64,000 nucleotides of DNA from NCBI GenBank assembly GCA_019285755.1, contig CP079103.1:4526001-4590000 (forward strand), given 5' to 3'. The translations under genes were made by a program, and so were the position numbers. The DNA is from Chitinophaga sp. E66 (lineage in GTDB: Bacteria > Bacteroidota > Bacteroidia > Chitinophagales > Chitinophagaceae). Positions 10,347 through 20,863 of this stretch are shown here, piece after piece (the stretch's first letter is position 1; each line of letters starts with the position of its first letter). The notes under the pieces were generated by a model that did not search any database, was not told the origin of the DNA, and saw only the letters and a program-made list of their open reading frames with translations.

Positions 10347-11287
10347 CCAAAAACGAGTACTGATCACCGGTGCAGCTGGATTCCTGGGTTCCCATCTTTG
10401 TGATCGCTTCATCAAAGAAGGATTTCATGTGATCGGAATGGATAATCTCCTGACCGGCAACATCAAGAATATCGAGCATCTATTTCCCTTAAAGGAATTC
10501 GAATATTTTCATCATGATGTCACCAAGTTCGTCCACGTACCGGGCGAACTGGATTACATCCTGCATTTCGCTTCTCCGGCCAGCCCGATCGACTACCTCA
10601 AAATGCCGATCCAGACGCTGAAAGTAGGCTCGCTGGGCACGCACAACCTGCTGGGCCTCGCCAAGGAGAAAAAGCGCGGATCCTCGTAGCCTCCACTTCT
10701 GAAGTCTATGGCGATCCTAATGTTCACCCGCAACCGGAGGAATACTGGGGCAACGTAAACCCCGTAGGCCCCGAGGCGTGTATGACGAAGCCAAACGCTT
10801 CATGGAATCCATCACCATGGCATATCATAACTTCCATGGCGTGGATACCCGCATCATTCGCATCTTCAACACCTACGGACCGCGGATGCGCCTCGATGAC
10901 GGCCGCGCACTGCCTGCATTCATGAGCCAGGCGCTTACAGGCCAGGATCTCACGGTGTTCGGCGACGGCTCCCAAACCCGCTCGTTCTGTTATGTGGCAG
11001 ACCTCGTTGAAGGCATCTATCGCCTGTTGATGAGCGACTATAACATGCCGGTCAACATCGGTAATCCCGCTGAGATTTCACTGCTCGAATTTGCGGAGGA
11101 AATCATCAAACTGACAGGCACCAGCCAGAAAATCGTATTCCATCCCCTCCCCAAAGACGATCCCAAACAACGTAAACCAGACATCACTAAAGCTAAAGCG
11201 CTGTTGGGCTGGGAACCGAAGGTGGACCGTGCGGAAGGGCTTAAGATCACATATGAATATTTCAAACAGGCGCTCGGCAAAAGCTGA
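10343..11287 (+). CDS. UDP-glucuronate decarboxylase (UDP-xylose synthase)
   Basis: Converts UDP-glucuronate to UDP-xylose. A short-chain dehydrogenase fold: after repair MTKKRVLITGAAGFLGSHLC, then DYILHFASPASPIDYLK, TSEVYGDPN with the active-site Thr/Ser, the YDEAK YxxxK motif, and IIRIFNTYGPRMRLDDGR, characteristic of the UXS branch. Breaks near 10357, 10675 (A run) and 10772 (CCCC run), all single-base losses. About 315 residues. ATG 10343 is supported by the overlap with the ugd stop and by the glycine motif beginning immediately after it. Confidence 0.93.
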
Positions 11288-11302
11288 GACAATAATTACC
11301 GC

Positions 11303-12358
11303 ATGAAGAAGACTATTTTAATAACAGGAGGAGCCGGTTTCATCGGCTCCCATGTTGTGAGGCTCTTTGTCAATAAATACCCCTCCTACACTATTGTGAA
11401 CGGAGACGCGCTGACATATGCCGGTAATCTGGAAAACCTTAACGACATACAGGGTAAACCCAATTACATTTTCGAGAAGGCAGATATCACAGATGAAACG
11501 GCCATCAATGCCCTTTTTGAAAAATACGCCTTCGACGGCGTTATTCACCTTGCAGCTGAAAGCCATGTAGACCGCTCCATCGCAGACCCGCTGGCTTTCA
11601 TTCGCACAAACGTGCTCGGTACTGCCGTTCTCCTGAACGCGGCCCGCAAGTACTGGAAAGACAATATGGAAGGCAAACGCTTTTACCATGTGTCTACAGA
11701 CGAAGTTTACGGCTCTCTCGGCGAAGAAGGTTTCTTCACTGAAGACACCGCCTACGATCCCCGCTCACCCTATTCAGCGTCCAAAGCCAGCTCAGACCAC
11801 TTCGTACGCGCATATTATCATACCTACCACCTCCCCGTGGTTTTGAGCAATTGCTCTAACAATTACGGTTCTCACCACTTTCCGGAGAAGCTTATCCCGC
11901 TGGCCATCCACAATATCCGCAACAATAAGCCCATCCCGGTTTACGGTACCGGCGAAAACGTGCGCGACTGGTTGTTCGTGGAAGACCATGCCCGTGCGAT
12001 CGATACAATTTTCCATAACGGCGTTACAGGCGAAACTTATAATATCGGCGGTTTCAACGAATGGAAAAACATCGATCTCATCCGACTGCTTTGCCAGATC
12101 ATGGATAATAAACTGGGCCGTGAACCCGGCGCCTCGGCACAACTCATTACCTTCGTAAAAGACCGCGCGGGCCACGATCAGCGCTATGCGATCGACGCCA
12201 CGAAACTCAACAAAGAACTCGGTTGGTCGCCCAGCCTGCAGTTTGAAGAAGGCCTCGAAAAAACAGTGGAGTGGTACCTGGCTAACCAGGAATGGCTCGA
12301 CCACGTAACCAGCGGCGCATACAAAACCTATTACGAAGAACAATATCAGCAACGATAA
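11303..12358 (+). CDS. rmlB: dTDP-glucose 4,6-dehydratase
   Basis: Intact, 351 residues. Converts dTDP-glucose to dTDP-4-keto-6-deoxyglucose. Motifs: TGGAGFIGSHVVRLF for NAD binding, HLAAESHVDRSI, VSTDEVYGSLG with the catalytic Thr-Asp-Glu, YSASKASSDHFVRAY (YxxxK), and NCSNNYGSHHFPEKLIPL. One of the few long genes here without a frame break. Its TAA overlaps the rmlC ATG by one base, so the two are translationally linked. Confidence 0.97.
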   Translation: MKKTILITGGAGFIGSHVVRLFVNKYPSYTIVNGDALTYAGNLENLNDIQGKPNYIFEKADITDETAINALFEKYAFDGVIHLAAESHVDRSIADPLAFIRTNVLGTAVLLNAARKYWKDNMEGKRFYHVSTDEVYGSLGEEGFFTEDTAYDPRSPYSASKASSDHFVRAYYHTYHLPVVLSNCSNNYGSHHFPEKLIPLAIHNIRNNKPIPVYGTGENVRDWLFVEDHARAIDTIFHNGVTGETYNIGGFNEWKNIDLIRLLCQIMDNKLGREPGASAQLITFVKDRAGHDQRYAIDATKLNKELGWSPSLQFEEGLEKTVEWYLANQEWLDHVTSGAYKTYYEEQYQQR

Positions 12359-12918
12359 TGCCTTTAAAACCTACCGGTTTCCCGGATCTTTACGTCTTTG
12401 AACCAGTTGTTCATAAAGACGACCGCGGCTATTTTTTCGAAAGCTATAACGCCAATACGCTGCGGGATGGCGGCATCGATATCAAGTTCGTGCAGGATAA
12501 CCAGGCGCGCTCCACGTACGGAGTATTGCGCGGCCTGCACTACCAGCTGCACCCGCATGCGCAAACCAAACTGATCCGTGCGCTGGAAGGGCGGATCCTG
12601 GACGTGGTGGTGGATATCCGCAAAGGGTCTCCTACCTACGGTAAAGTTTTCTCCATCGAATTATCCGCCGAAAACAAGCTGCAACTGTTGGTGCCGCAGG
12701 GCTTTGCTCACGGCTATTCCGTTTTAAGCCCGACAGCCGAGGTCATGTATAAATGTGATAATTTCTATCACAAGGCAAGCGAAGGTGGTATCCGGTACGA
12801 CGATCCCGCACTGAACATCGACTGGGGTTTTCCGTTGTCGGATGCGGTTATCTCCGCGAAAGACGTGGTATTGCCTTTCCTGGCAGACTGCCAGCATAAC
12901 TTTACATTCCAGCCTTAA
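12358..12918 (+). CDS. rmlC: dTDP-4-dehydrorhamnose 3,5-epimerase
   Basis: Intact, 186 residues from ATG 12358. Epimerises C3 and C5 of the 4-keto sugar. Cupin-fold motifs: DRGYFFESYN, FVQDNQARSTYGVLRGLHYQ with the catalytic His, DVVVDIRKGSPTYGK, VPQGFAHGYSVLS and the YKCDNFYHKASEGGI active-site Tyr region. A longer reading from 12292 is possible but would lie inside rmlB, so I prefer the one-base TAATG overlap. Confidence 0.97.
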   Translation: MPLKPTGFPDLYVFEPVVHKDDRGYFFESYNANTLRDGGIDIKFVQDNQARSTYGVLRGLHYQLHPHAQTKLIRALEGRILDVVVDIRKGSPTYGKVFSIELSAENKLQLLVPQGFAHGYSVLSPTAEVMYKCDNFYHKASEGGIRYDDPALNIDWGFPLSDAVISAKDVVLPFLADCQHNFTFQP

Positions 12919-12929
12919 AAACTGACACC

Positions 12930-13776
12930 ATGAAAAAAATATTGGTAACCGGCGCAAATGGTCAGCTTGGCCAGGCGCTGCAAGCCGAAGCCTCCGTTTC
13001 CCGGAGTTCTCCTGATCCTGACAGACCGTGAGGAGCTGGACATTACTGACGCCGATGCCGTTAACGCCTACTTTGGCAGCGAAGCCTTCGATGCGGTAGT
13101 GAACTGCGCCGCCTATACGGCCGTCGATAAAGCGGAAGCCGATGAGGAAACGGCCTTCCTGCTCAACTTCCAGGCGCCGCTGCTGCTCGCAGAAGCTGCT
13201 CAGGCGAAAGGATGCCGTTTCATCCAGGTGTCTACAGACTATGTGTTCGACGGGCGTCATAACCGTCCGTACACGGAAGAAGATGAAACTTCTCCCCAGA
13301 GCATTTATGGTGCATCCAAACTGCGGGGAGAAGCGGCCGTTCTGGGCTCGTATCCGGAAGCGATCGTAGTCCGGACATCCTGGCTGTATTCCCGTTACGG
13401 CGTCAATTTTGCGCTCCGCATGCAGGAACTGATGCAGGAAAAAGAAAGCCTCAACGTGGTGTTCGATCAGACCGGCACGCCTACCTATGCGCCCGATCTG
13501 GCAACAGCTATCTTCACAATACTCTCCCACCCTGCCCCTGAAGGCGGCGTTTACCACTTCAGCAATGAAGGCGTGGCCAGCTGGTACGACTTCGCGGTAG
13601 CCATCCGCGAACTGACCGGCGCCAAATGCAAGGTACAGCCCATCACCTCAGACATGTACCCTACCCCGGCGCAACGTCCGGCGTATAGCGTACTGAACAA
13701 AGGCAAGATCAAGGCTGCTTTCGGGCTGGAAATACCTTACTGGAAAGACAGTTTGGCAGTATGCCTGGGAAAATAA
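12930..13776 (+). CDS. rmlD: dTDP-4-dehydrorhamnose reductase
   Basis: Final step to dTDP-L-rhamnose, using NAD(P)H. MKKILVTGANGQLGQALQAE is the N-terminal Rossmann motif. Then NCAAYTAVDKAEAD, QVSTDYVFDG, the YGASKLRGE YxxxK motif, VVRTSWLYSRYG and GVYHFSNEG. Breaks near 12995-13010 divide the first 25 codons from the rest; repaired length is about 282. Last gene of the operon; it converges on the lolD-like gene with 4 bp between. The thymidylyltransferase rmlA is not in the window. Confidence 0.95.
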
Positions 13777-13780
13777 CGGC

Positions 13781-14434
13781 CTAAGCCACTATTCTTCCAT
13801 CCTTCATGACGAGTTGCCGGTCGCTGAGCGTGGCCAGCTCCTCGTTATGGGTGACGATAATAAAAGTTTGACCTAACTGGTCGCGGAGCTGCAGAAAGAG
13901 TTGATGCAGCTCTTTTGCATTTTGGGAGTCGAGGTTACCGGTGGGCTCATCCGCCATCACCACATCGGGTTTATTGATCAGGGCCCTCGCAACTGCCACG
14001 CGCTGCTGCTCGCCGCCTGAAAGCTGGGTAGGCCGGTGTTCCATCCGGTCTTTCAGCCCCAGGGTCTCCAAAAGATATATGGCCCGCTCACGGACTTCGC
14101 TCTTGCGGGTGCCCGCGATGAAGCCGGGGATGCACACATTCTCCAGGGCACTGAACTCCGGCAGCAGGTGGTGGAACTGGAAAATGAACCCGATGTGCCG
14201 GTTCCGGAAATCGGCCAGGGCATCGCCCTGCAAATGGCTGGTTTGCACATCATTAATGAATATTTCCCCACCAGAGGGCGCATCCAGCGTGCCGAGGATA
14301 TGCAGCAACGTACTTTTCCCTGCCCCGGAAGACCCTACGATCGTAACGATCTCTCCTTTACTGACAGAAATATCAACGCCTTTCAGGACCGGCAGGTTGG
14401 AATAATTTTTGGTGACATTGCGGGCAACTAGCAT
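13781..14434 (-). CDS. lolD: ABC transporter ATP-binding protein, LolD-like
   Basis: Intact, 217 residues. Walker A IVGSSGAGKSTLLHILGTLD, signature LSGGEQQRVAVARALI, Walker B DVVMADEPTGNLDSQNA and H-loop FIIVTHNEELA. The GTLD/EPTGNLDS pattern and length fit the LolD/MacB-type family that drives lipoprotein release or MacB-like export. No permease gene adjoins it, so the partner cannot be named. Confidence 0.88.
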   Translation of the reverse strand: MLVARNVTKNYSNLPVLKGVDISVSKGEIVTIVGSSGAGKSTLLHILGTLDAPSGGEIFINDVQTSHLQGDALADFRNRHIGFIFQFHHLLPEFSALENVCIPGFIAGTRKSEVRERAIYLLETLGLKDRMEHRPTQLSGGEQQRVAVARALINKPDVVMADEPTGNLDSQNAKELHQLFLQLRDQLGQTFIIVTHNEELATLSDRQLVMKDGRIVA

Positions 14435-14470
14435 AAAACGAACGATAAATAGCCGTTAAAATAGTAATAG

Positions 14471-14500
14471 TTGTTTATTTCAAATTAAATAATACTTTTG
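14471..14500 (+). promoter_or_regulatory. Bacteroidota sigma-A promoter for the DUF2795 gene
   Basis: TTG at 14471-14473, a 19-bp spacer and TACTTTTG at 14493-14500 match the -33 TTG / -7 TAnnTTTG promoter with ideal spacing. This is the best complete promoter I found. The start codon lies 32 bp further on. Confidence 0.75.
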
Positions 14501-14532
14501 CGAAAAATTGGAAAAGTAAAAATTTATATAAG

Positions 14533-14754
14533 ATGTACTGGACCTTAGAATTAGCGTCGTACCTGGAGGATGCTCCTTGGCCGGCCACAAAAGACGAACT
14601 CATAGATTACGCGATCCGCTCCGGTGCACCCATCGAAGTTATCGAAAACCTTCAGGAACTGGAGGACGAAGGGGAAATTTATGAGGGCATTGAGGATATC
14701 TGGTCTGATTATCCGTCGCAAGACGACTTCTTCTTTAACGAAGACGAATATTAG
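14533..14754 (+). CDS. DUF2795 family small acidic protein
   Basis: Intact, 73 residues, strongly acidic. MYWTLELASYLEDAPWPATK, then ELIDYAIRSGAPIEVIENLQ, ends in the acidic aromatic tail FFFNEDEY. The pattern of a short helix, a PWPATKxEL motif and a second helix matches the DUF2795 family widespread in Bacteroidota; its function is unknown. It has its own promoter and terminator, so it is a single-gene unit, probably well expressed. Confidence 0.85.
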   Translation: MYWTLELASYLEDAPWPATKDELIDYAIRSGAPIEVIENLQELEDEGEIYEGIEDIWSDYPSQDDFFFNEDEY

Positions 14755-14787
14755 AAAAGGGCCCGAATCCCTATGCTGGAAAAAATT

Positions 14788-14829
14788 AAACCGTCCTGGT
14801 GAGAAACTCCCGGGACGGTTTTTATTTTT
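14788..14829 (+). terminator. Rho-independent terminator after the DUF2795 gene
   Basis: Arms AAACCGTCC (14788-14796) and GGACGGTTT (14813-14821) pair, followed by TTTATTTTT. It ends the DUF2795 transcript and lies just past the convergent fabI end. Confidence 0.85.
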
Positions 14830-14848
14830 CTGGCCCGAAGGCCTAAAA

Positions 14849-15660
14849 CTATTTTTCCATCTGCTCGATCACTTCCGCCGATACCCCTGTGAAGGAGAAA
14901 CCGCCGTCGTGGAACAGGTTCTGCATGGTTACCATGCGGGTGTAGTCGGAGAACAGCGTTACGGTATAGTCCGCGCACTGATCCGCCGAAGCGTTGCCCA
15001 GGGGCTCATTTTTTCAGCGTAGCTGATGAACCCGTCGAACCCTTTCACGCCGCTACCTGCGGTAGTGCGGGTGGGCGACTGGGAAATGGTGTTGATACGC
15101 ACTTTGTTCTTCACTCCGTAGTGGAAGCCGAAGCTGCGGGCAATAGATTCCAGCATGGATTTGGCGTCTGCCATATCGCTGTAATCAGGGAATACGCGTT
15201 GCGCGGCAATGTAGGTCAGCGCTACCACAGACCCCCATTCGCTGATTGCGTCCAGCTTGAAGGCGGTCTGCAGCACACGGTGCAGCGACATTGCGGAGAT
15301 ATCCATCCCCTTGTGTACGAAGTCATAATCCAGGTCGGTATAGGGTTTTCCTTTGCGGACGTTGATACTCATACCAATGGAATGCAGCACGAAATCGATC
15401 TTACCGCCGAAATGCTCCATGGATTTGGTGAACAGGTTGTTCAGATCATCCATGTTCGTGGCGTCGGCAGGAATTACCGGGGCGTTGCAGGCTTCGGCCA
15501 GCTTGTTGATCTCACCCATGCGCAGCGCGATAGGAGCGTTCGTCAGCACGATTTGCGCGCCTTCTTCCACACAACGCACGGCTGTTTTCCAGGCAATGGA
15601 ATTTTCATCCAGCGCCCCAAAGATGATCCCTTTCTTCCCTTTAAGTAAGTTATGAGCCAT
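14849..15660 (-). CDS. fabI: Enoyl-[acyl-carrier-protein] reductase (NADH)
   Basis: Reduces trans-2-enoyl-ACP in fatty acid elongation. Starts MAHNLLKGKKGIIFGALDEN, with the FabI-type nucleotide motif IIFGALDENSIAW. LHSIGMSINVRKG, the catalytic region YDFVHKGMDISAMSLHR, the Tyr/Lys pair near YSDMADAKSMLES and VRINTISQSPTRT follow. One base lost near 15001 (CCCC run) shifts the end; repair gives a C-terminus with MVTMQNLFHDGGFSFTGVSA and a stop at 14849, about 270 residues, the usual length. Confidence 0.95.
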
Positions 15661-15675
15661 TGATTAAAATTTGGG

Positions 15676-15683
15676 CAAATTTA
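15676..15683 (-). promoter_or_regulatory. -7 element upstream of fabI
   Basis: On the minus strand TAAATTTG matches TAnnTTTG and lies 15 bp before the fabI ATG. The -33 part is unclear. Confidence 0.45.
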
Positions 15684-15708
15684 GCAGTTATAGTCGAAAA
15701 TTGAAATC

Positions 15709-17355
15709 TTATTGCGTAACCATCTCCCGGGCGTTCTCCAGGGCCGCCTGCGTAGGTTGTTCCCCACCCAGCATCTTAGCGATCGCCGTGATACGCTCAT
15801 CCTGTGAAAGCAGCCGTACGCCTGTCTTTACCTTGTCGTCCACCATTTGCTTATACACAAAGTAGTGTGCGTCAGCCTTGCCCGCTAATTGCGGCTGGTG
15901 CGTGATGCAGATAACCTGGTGCCCGCGCGCCAGCTCTTTCATGATGATCCCCACTTGCCTGGCCGCCTCGCCCGAAATACCCGTATCGATCTCATCGAAG
16001 ATAAGGGTAGGCAGGGCTACAGAACGCGCCACCAGCGATTTGATGCAAAGCATCAGCCGGCTGAGCTCCCCGCCGGAAGCCACCTTGCGGATGGGACCGA
16101 ACTGGTTGCTGCGGTTCGCATCGAACTGGAATTCGATGTTATCCTTACCGGATGCCTGCAAGGGCCCGTCGGCGATATCCACCCGGATGCGTGCGTTGGG
16201 CATCCCCACCTGTGCCAGCAGGGCATTCACTTTCGCCTCGAAGGGCTCCGTCTGCGCCTTGCGCTGTGCGGATAGCTTCTCCGCTTCCTGCTGCAGCACT
16301 TCCTGGCATGCTGCCAGCGCCTTTCGGTATCGCGGATGCGGTCGTCCAGGTTGAGGGCGCCGTCCAGCTTCTCCTGGAGTTGGTCGCGGATGGCGAGCAG
16401 CGCCGCAGTATCCTGCACGCCGTGCTTCTTCAGCAGCTTGTAGGCGGTTGCCAGGCGGTCGTTCAGCTGTTCCATCCGATCACCGTCGAACTGTACCCCG
16501 TCATTGAGGCGCTCTACTTCGGAAGCCAGGTCCTGCAGTTCCGGTAGCTCGACTGCATCCTTTCGGCCGGGGCGGTACGTCTTTATGGAAAGCCGCCAGG
16601 CCCTGGAGGCTCTGTTGCAACTGACGCAGTTGCTGGAGGAGGGGTTGCTCATCTTCTTTCAGCTGGAAATAGATCCGGTTGAGGGTGCCTTTGATCTCTT
16701 CCGCGTGGCCCAACAGTTGTTGTTCGGCTTCGAGGCTTTCTATTTCGTTTTCCTGCAGGTTGATGTCGAGCAGTTCGTCGAGCAGGAATTTATTGTAATC
16801 GGCTTCTTTATTGGCATTGTCCGCAGGGCGGTCATTTCGCGCAGGTCTTTCTGCAGGCGGGCATATTGCGAAAAGCGTTTCCCATAGGCCTGAAGGAGCT
16901 CCGCATGCCCCGCCAGGGCGTCCACCACTTCCCGCTGGAAGTTGGACTTTTCGAGCTCGAGCGTATCGAACTGCTGGTGCAGGTCTACGAGCAGGGCGCT
17001 GAGTTCCTGGAGCTGGGAAAGGTTAACGGGGTGTCGTTGATGAAAGCGCGCGACTTTCCCGCGGCGCTTATTTCACGGCGGATCAGCACCGGATCGTCGA
17101 AATCCAGCTCGTTGGCTTCGAAGAAGGACCGTACCCCTTCCGATTTTACACGGAATGCGCCTTCTATGACGCATTTACGGCTTTTATCGAACAGCACGGC
17201 CGGATCTGCCCTTTCCCCAGAATGAGGCTTAAAGCGCCCAGGAGGATAGATTTGCCGGCGCCGGTTTCGCCGGTGATGACGTTAAGGTTGCCGGCAAAGT
17301 CGACTTCCAGCTCGTCGATGATCGCGTAATTCTGAATAACCAGGCGGTATAGCAT
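15709..17355 (-). CDS. recN: DNA repair protein RecN
   Basis: SMC-like ATPase acting in double-strand break repair. N-terminal MLYRLVIQNYAIIDELEVDF and Walker A ITGETGAGKSILLGALSLIL; the centre is helical coiled-coil; the C-terminal head has FGPIRKVASGGELSRLMLCI and Walker B LPTLIFDEIDTGISG, then CITHQPQLAGKADAH. At least five breaks (about 17205, 17010, 16830, 16590, 16320) scatter it over three frames; the order is intact and the repaired length is about 550 residues, normal. It follows the TPR gene by 17 bp on the same strand. Confidence 0.92.
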
Positions 17356-17372
17356 ATCGATGTTGTGACGTT

Positions 17373-18856
17373 TTATTTGCCGTCGAGCCGCAGCATGCCG
17401 GATTTGGCGCGCTGGTCGAGGGAATTCTTGTAATCGTGGCCTTCCATATCGAGGCAGGTCTGGAAGAACTGGCGGGCTTTCTGTTTGTCGCCCGCTTTCT
17501 CGTAGATATATCCGGCCTGTAACGCGGCCCGGGCGGCGTAGTATTCCGGCCGGTTGGTGCCGATCTTGATGGTGGCGTCGTAGAGCCGCAGGGCGGCGGA
17601 GTCATTCCCCATCTCGTCGTATATCCGGGCCAGGCGGTAGGCGTATTCCAGCTTCTGCTCCACCAGGGGAAGTCGGTCGTTTTCTTCGACAGCAGCAGGT
17701 CGCGCGCTTCGGTATAATATCCGCCGTCGCTCAGCAACCGTGCTTTCAGGAGCACATTGTGCGGCCATTTGCCGCTTTTGGCTTCTTTCTGGGCCTGCTT
17801 GTCGGCGTCCGTTTCCAGGTTGCCGCGCTTCGGAACGAGGTTGCGATAATAGTTGGCTTTCGTCATGTCGCCTTTCAGATAATAGGCCCAGCTAAGGCGC
17901 TGCAGGGCTTCCTTCATATAGAACTTGCCTTTGAACCCGTTGACGAACCGCTCCAGGTGAGTAGTAGCGTCAGCATCTCCCGCTCGAACTTCATGAGGCC
18001 CATGGCGTATTCGCTGTACCAGAGGTGGGCATATTCAGGGCTTACGCGGCGCTCTTCCAGCACGCGGATGCCTGATCGGCCTTCTGGTTATTGAGGCTCA
18101 GGTTGGCCACCATCAGGGCGAAAAGATAGTTATTTTTGTATCGAGCTGCTTCTTCTCTACGAAATCCCAGAGCTGCTCGGGTTTATTCTCGATGAAAAGC
18201 TTGAGGTAACAGTAGTAATACCAGGATTCTTCGCGGAAAATATCGGCCACCGGGTCGCGGCTGTCTATCACCTGCTGTAAGTTCCCCATGCCTTGCTTGA
18301 TGCTCCCGCGGAGCCCGAGGATGTTGGTGATCCATTTATAACCTTCGGGAATGGTGCCGAAAACGGTCTGCATGGGCCCGAGGATCATTTTATTGGGGAG
18401 GAATCCGGGAAACTTGTTCTCATTGTCTTTGAGGGTGACGTAAGACTTGCGCACTTCCCACACGGCATCCCACTTCTCGCCGAACTTCACTTTGATAAGG
18501 GCCCACTGGAACTTAACGACGGACTGGGTATATAGGTAATACGGGCTATCTTCCGGGCCTTCCGCCAGTTTATCCAGTCGGGTGGCGCGGAGTTTACGCT
18601 GGCGGGCGTAGGCGGCGGGGTCTTCATTGAAGAAAAGGTTGAAGAAGTCCGCATAGTTTTCGATGAAATATGGAAGGAGGTTATCGGGGTTCTCGCGTTT
18701 CTCCGCTTCCAGGAGGCTGATGCCTGTCTGGAGCCGTAATTGCATGATAGCGTGGTAGGCTTGCTGGCAGCGGTCGTTAAAATCGTACCCCGGCTGCCGC
18801 GCGCTTACGGGCACGACTATACTGCATATCAGGGCAAGGAGGAGAGTAAAACGCAT
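17373..18856 (-). CDS. Secreted TPR-repeat protein
   Basis: About 495 residues after repair. Signal peptide MRFTLLLALICSIVVPVSA from ATG 18856 (an upstream TTG is less likely). The body is helical with TPR-like repeats, for example LARIYDEMGNDSAALRLYDA and AGYIYEKAGDKQKARQFFQT, so it is probably a periplasmic or outer-membrane scaffold. The middle portion (about 17680-18110) is split by breaks. It sits directly upstream of recN, but I see no functional link. No precise family recognised. Confidence 0.8.
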
Positions 18857-18870
18857 AGGGGCAAAATAAG

Positions 18871-18901
18871 GAACTCCGCGCAATGGATATGCGCGGAGTT
18901 C
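18871..18901 (-). terminator. Perfect hairpin between the zinc-ribbon and TPR genes
   Basis: GAACTCCGCGC (18871-18881) and GCGCGGAGTTC (18891-18901) form an 11-bp perfect stem with a 9-base loop. It lies between the zinc-ribbon gene stop and the TPR gene start. It lacks a strong U run and may be an attenuator or processing site. Confidence 0.6.
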
Positions 18902-18934
18902 TTAACATGTTATTATTTCAGGCCGTTGCCGGGA

Positions 18935-19686
18935 CTAGATAGTCACGGTGGCGTCGAGATCGTTATCTACCAGGATACGTCCGCAGTGTTCGCAAACGAT
19001 GATCTTTTTACGCTGACGGATTTCCGCCTGGCGTTGCGGGGAATGGCATTGAAGCAGCCACCGCAGGAGTCGCGCACAACGGTTACCACGGCCAGGCCGT
19101 TACGGTAATTCTTGCGGATCTTTTCGTAAGCGGCGAGCAGACGGGCATCCACTTTGGTACGTGCTTCTTCGGTTTGTTTCTCGTAGCCTTTCTCCTCTTT
19201 TTCGGTTTCTCCGATGATCTTCTCCAGTTCGCCTTTCTTATGCTTCAGGTTCGTTTCCTTATCGCCGATGGTGCGCTTGGCCACCTCGAGTGAACGGGAT
19301 TTTTCCTTGATATCGTCGTTAGCGTCGCGGATGTGCTTTTCAGCCAGTTTGATCTCCAGCTGCTGCATCTCGATCTCTTTGGAAATCGCTTCGAATTCGC
19401 GGCTGTTCTTCACATTATCCTGCTGCTTTTCATATTTCTTGGCCAGCGCTTCGGCTTCCTTGATGGCGTTTTTCTTGGCGGCTACGAAATCCTGGATACC
19501 TTTGATCTCGTCTTCGATATGAGCCAAACGGTGGTTCAGGCCCTCAATCTCATCCTCAAGATCCCGCACTTCGATCGGCAACTCCCCTTTCAGGATCTGG
19601 ATTTCATCCAACTTGGAATCGATCTTCTGTAACCGCAGTACAGAAACCAGCTTTTCCTCAACGTTGTATTCTTTAACAGTAGCCAT
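18935..19686 (-). CDS. Coiled-coil protein with C-terminal C4 zinc ribbon (DUF164 type)
   Basis: About 250 residues. Residues 10-190 are one long charged coiled coil (for example EIQILKGELPIEVRDLEDEI). The C-terminus has SCGGCFNAIP, and after repair of a C run near 19038 a second pair CEHC, giving a C4 zinc ribbon before the stop at 18935. This is the layout of the DUF164/zf-RING_7 family, found across bacteria. The gene starts 4 bp after the Nif3-like stop, and the two neighbour each other in many bacteria, suggesting a joint role that is still unclear. Confidence 0.87.
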
Positions 19687-19689
19687 GTA

Positions 19690-20780
19690 TTATAAATAAT
19701 TTACCGGGTTTGTGTTGATGGTAGATTTTAGAGGCGCGAAGTTACTAAAATTTTCAGTCAATATATGATAAAATAAGTCCACTGCGAACTGTTCGCTTTC
19801 AAAATGTCCGACGTCGGCGATAATTAATTGATTTTCAGCATCAAAAAATTCATGGTATTTGAAGTCGGCCGAAACGTAGGCATCTGCCCCGCCGCCCGGG
19901 CCTGCTTCAGCAGGAAGCTCCCCGCCCCTCCGCACACCGCAACTTTCCGGACTTTTTGCCCCTCAGGGGCGTATATCGCACGCACCCCGTTCGGAAGCGC
20001 TCCTTCACCATCGCCAGGAACGCCATTTCCTCCATCCCCTCCGGCAGCTCCCCGATCAGCCCGGAGCCCACCTCGTTCCAGCGGTTCTCCAGCTTCACGA
20101 CGTCGAATGCCACCTCCTCGTAAGGGTGCGCCTTCAGCAACGCCGCCGTCACCTTCCCTTCCAGCTGTGCCGGGAAAATGACCTCCACCTTCACTTCCGC
20201 CTCGCCATGCCGCTCGCCGGGCTTGCCGGCAAAGGGATCAGTGCCCCCGCCGCCCTTAAACGTCCCCGTTCCTTCGTGGATAAAGCTGCATTCGCTGTAA
20301 TTGCCGATATGACCCGCCCCCGCGGCAAACAGGGCCTCCTGCACCGCCGACGCATGACCGGACGGTACAAAGGTGTACAGCTTGCGCAGCAAACCGCTCT
20401 TAGGGTCCAGCACTTTGGTATTTTCCAGCCCCAGCTGCTTCGCCATCATGGCGCTCACACCGGCGCGGACGTTGTCCAGGTTCGTATGGGCGGCATACAC
20501 CGCGATATCGTTCTTGATAGCCTTAATGGCCACCCGCTCCACGTAGTTGCGCCCCGTGATCCGCTTCAGCCCGCCGAACACGATGGGATGGTGCGCGATC
20601 ACCAGGTTACACCCTTTTCGATAGCCTCGTCGATCACCGCTTCCGTAGCGTCCAGCGTGAGGAGGACGCCCTGGCCTCCCAGTCCGGATTCCCGAACAGC
20701 AGCCCCGCATTATCGTAACTTTCCTGGTAAGCCGGCGGCGCAAACCGCTCGATGACTTGTATGATGGATTGAATCGTCAT
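19690..20780 (-). CDS. Nif3-like dinuclear metal-centre hexameric protein
   Basis: About 363 residues. Repaired N-terminus MTIQSIIQVIERFAPPAYQE from ATG 20780. Metal ligands are seen in LVIAHHPIVFGGLKR and YAAHTNLDN, and near the end in ADVGHFESEQ. A large insert (about residues 130-240, containing HPYEEVAFDVV) is the CutA-like domain of the YqfO-type members. Breaks lie near 20670 and 19925. Forms a toroidal hexamer with two metals; its physiological substrate is debated. Paired with the zinc-ribbon gene downstream. Confidence 0.9.
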
Positions 20781-20812
20781 ATCTTGAAGATAATCAACAT
20801 TCTTACCGTTCA

Positions 20813-20845
20813 TTTGTTGCCGGTAGGATGAGTTGATTAGATTTG
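20813..20845 (+). promoter_or_regulatory. Promoter of the M32 carboxypeptidase gene
   Basis: TTTG at 20813-20816 (and TTG at 20817-20819), then TAGATTTG at 20838-20845, give a -33/-7 pair with an 18-21 bp spacer. The ATG follows after 18 bp. Confidence 0.65.
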
Positions 20846-20863
20846 TAAAATAAATCGCTTTTC

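Noticed and set aside
12292..12918. Longer rmlC start at 12292
   Set aside because: It would lie inside rmlB; the ATG at 12358 overlaps the rmlB stop by one base and gives the normal length.
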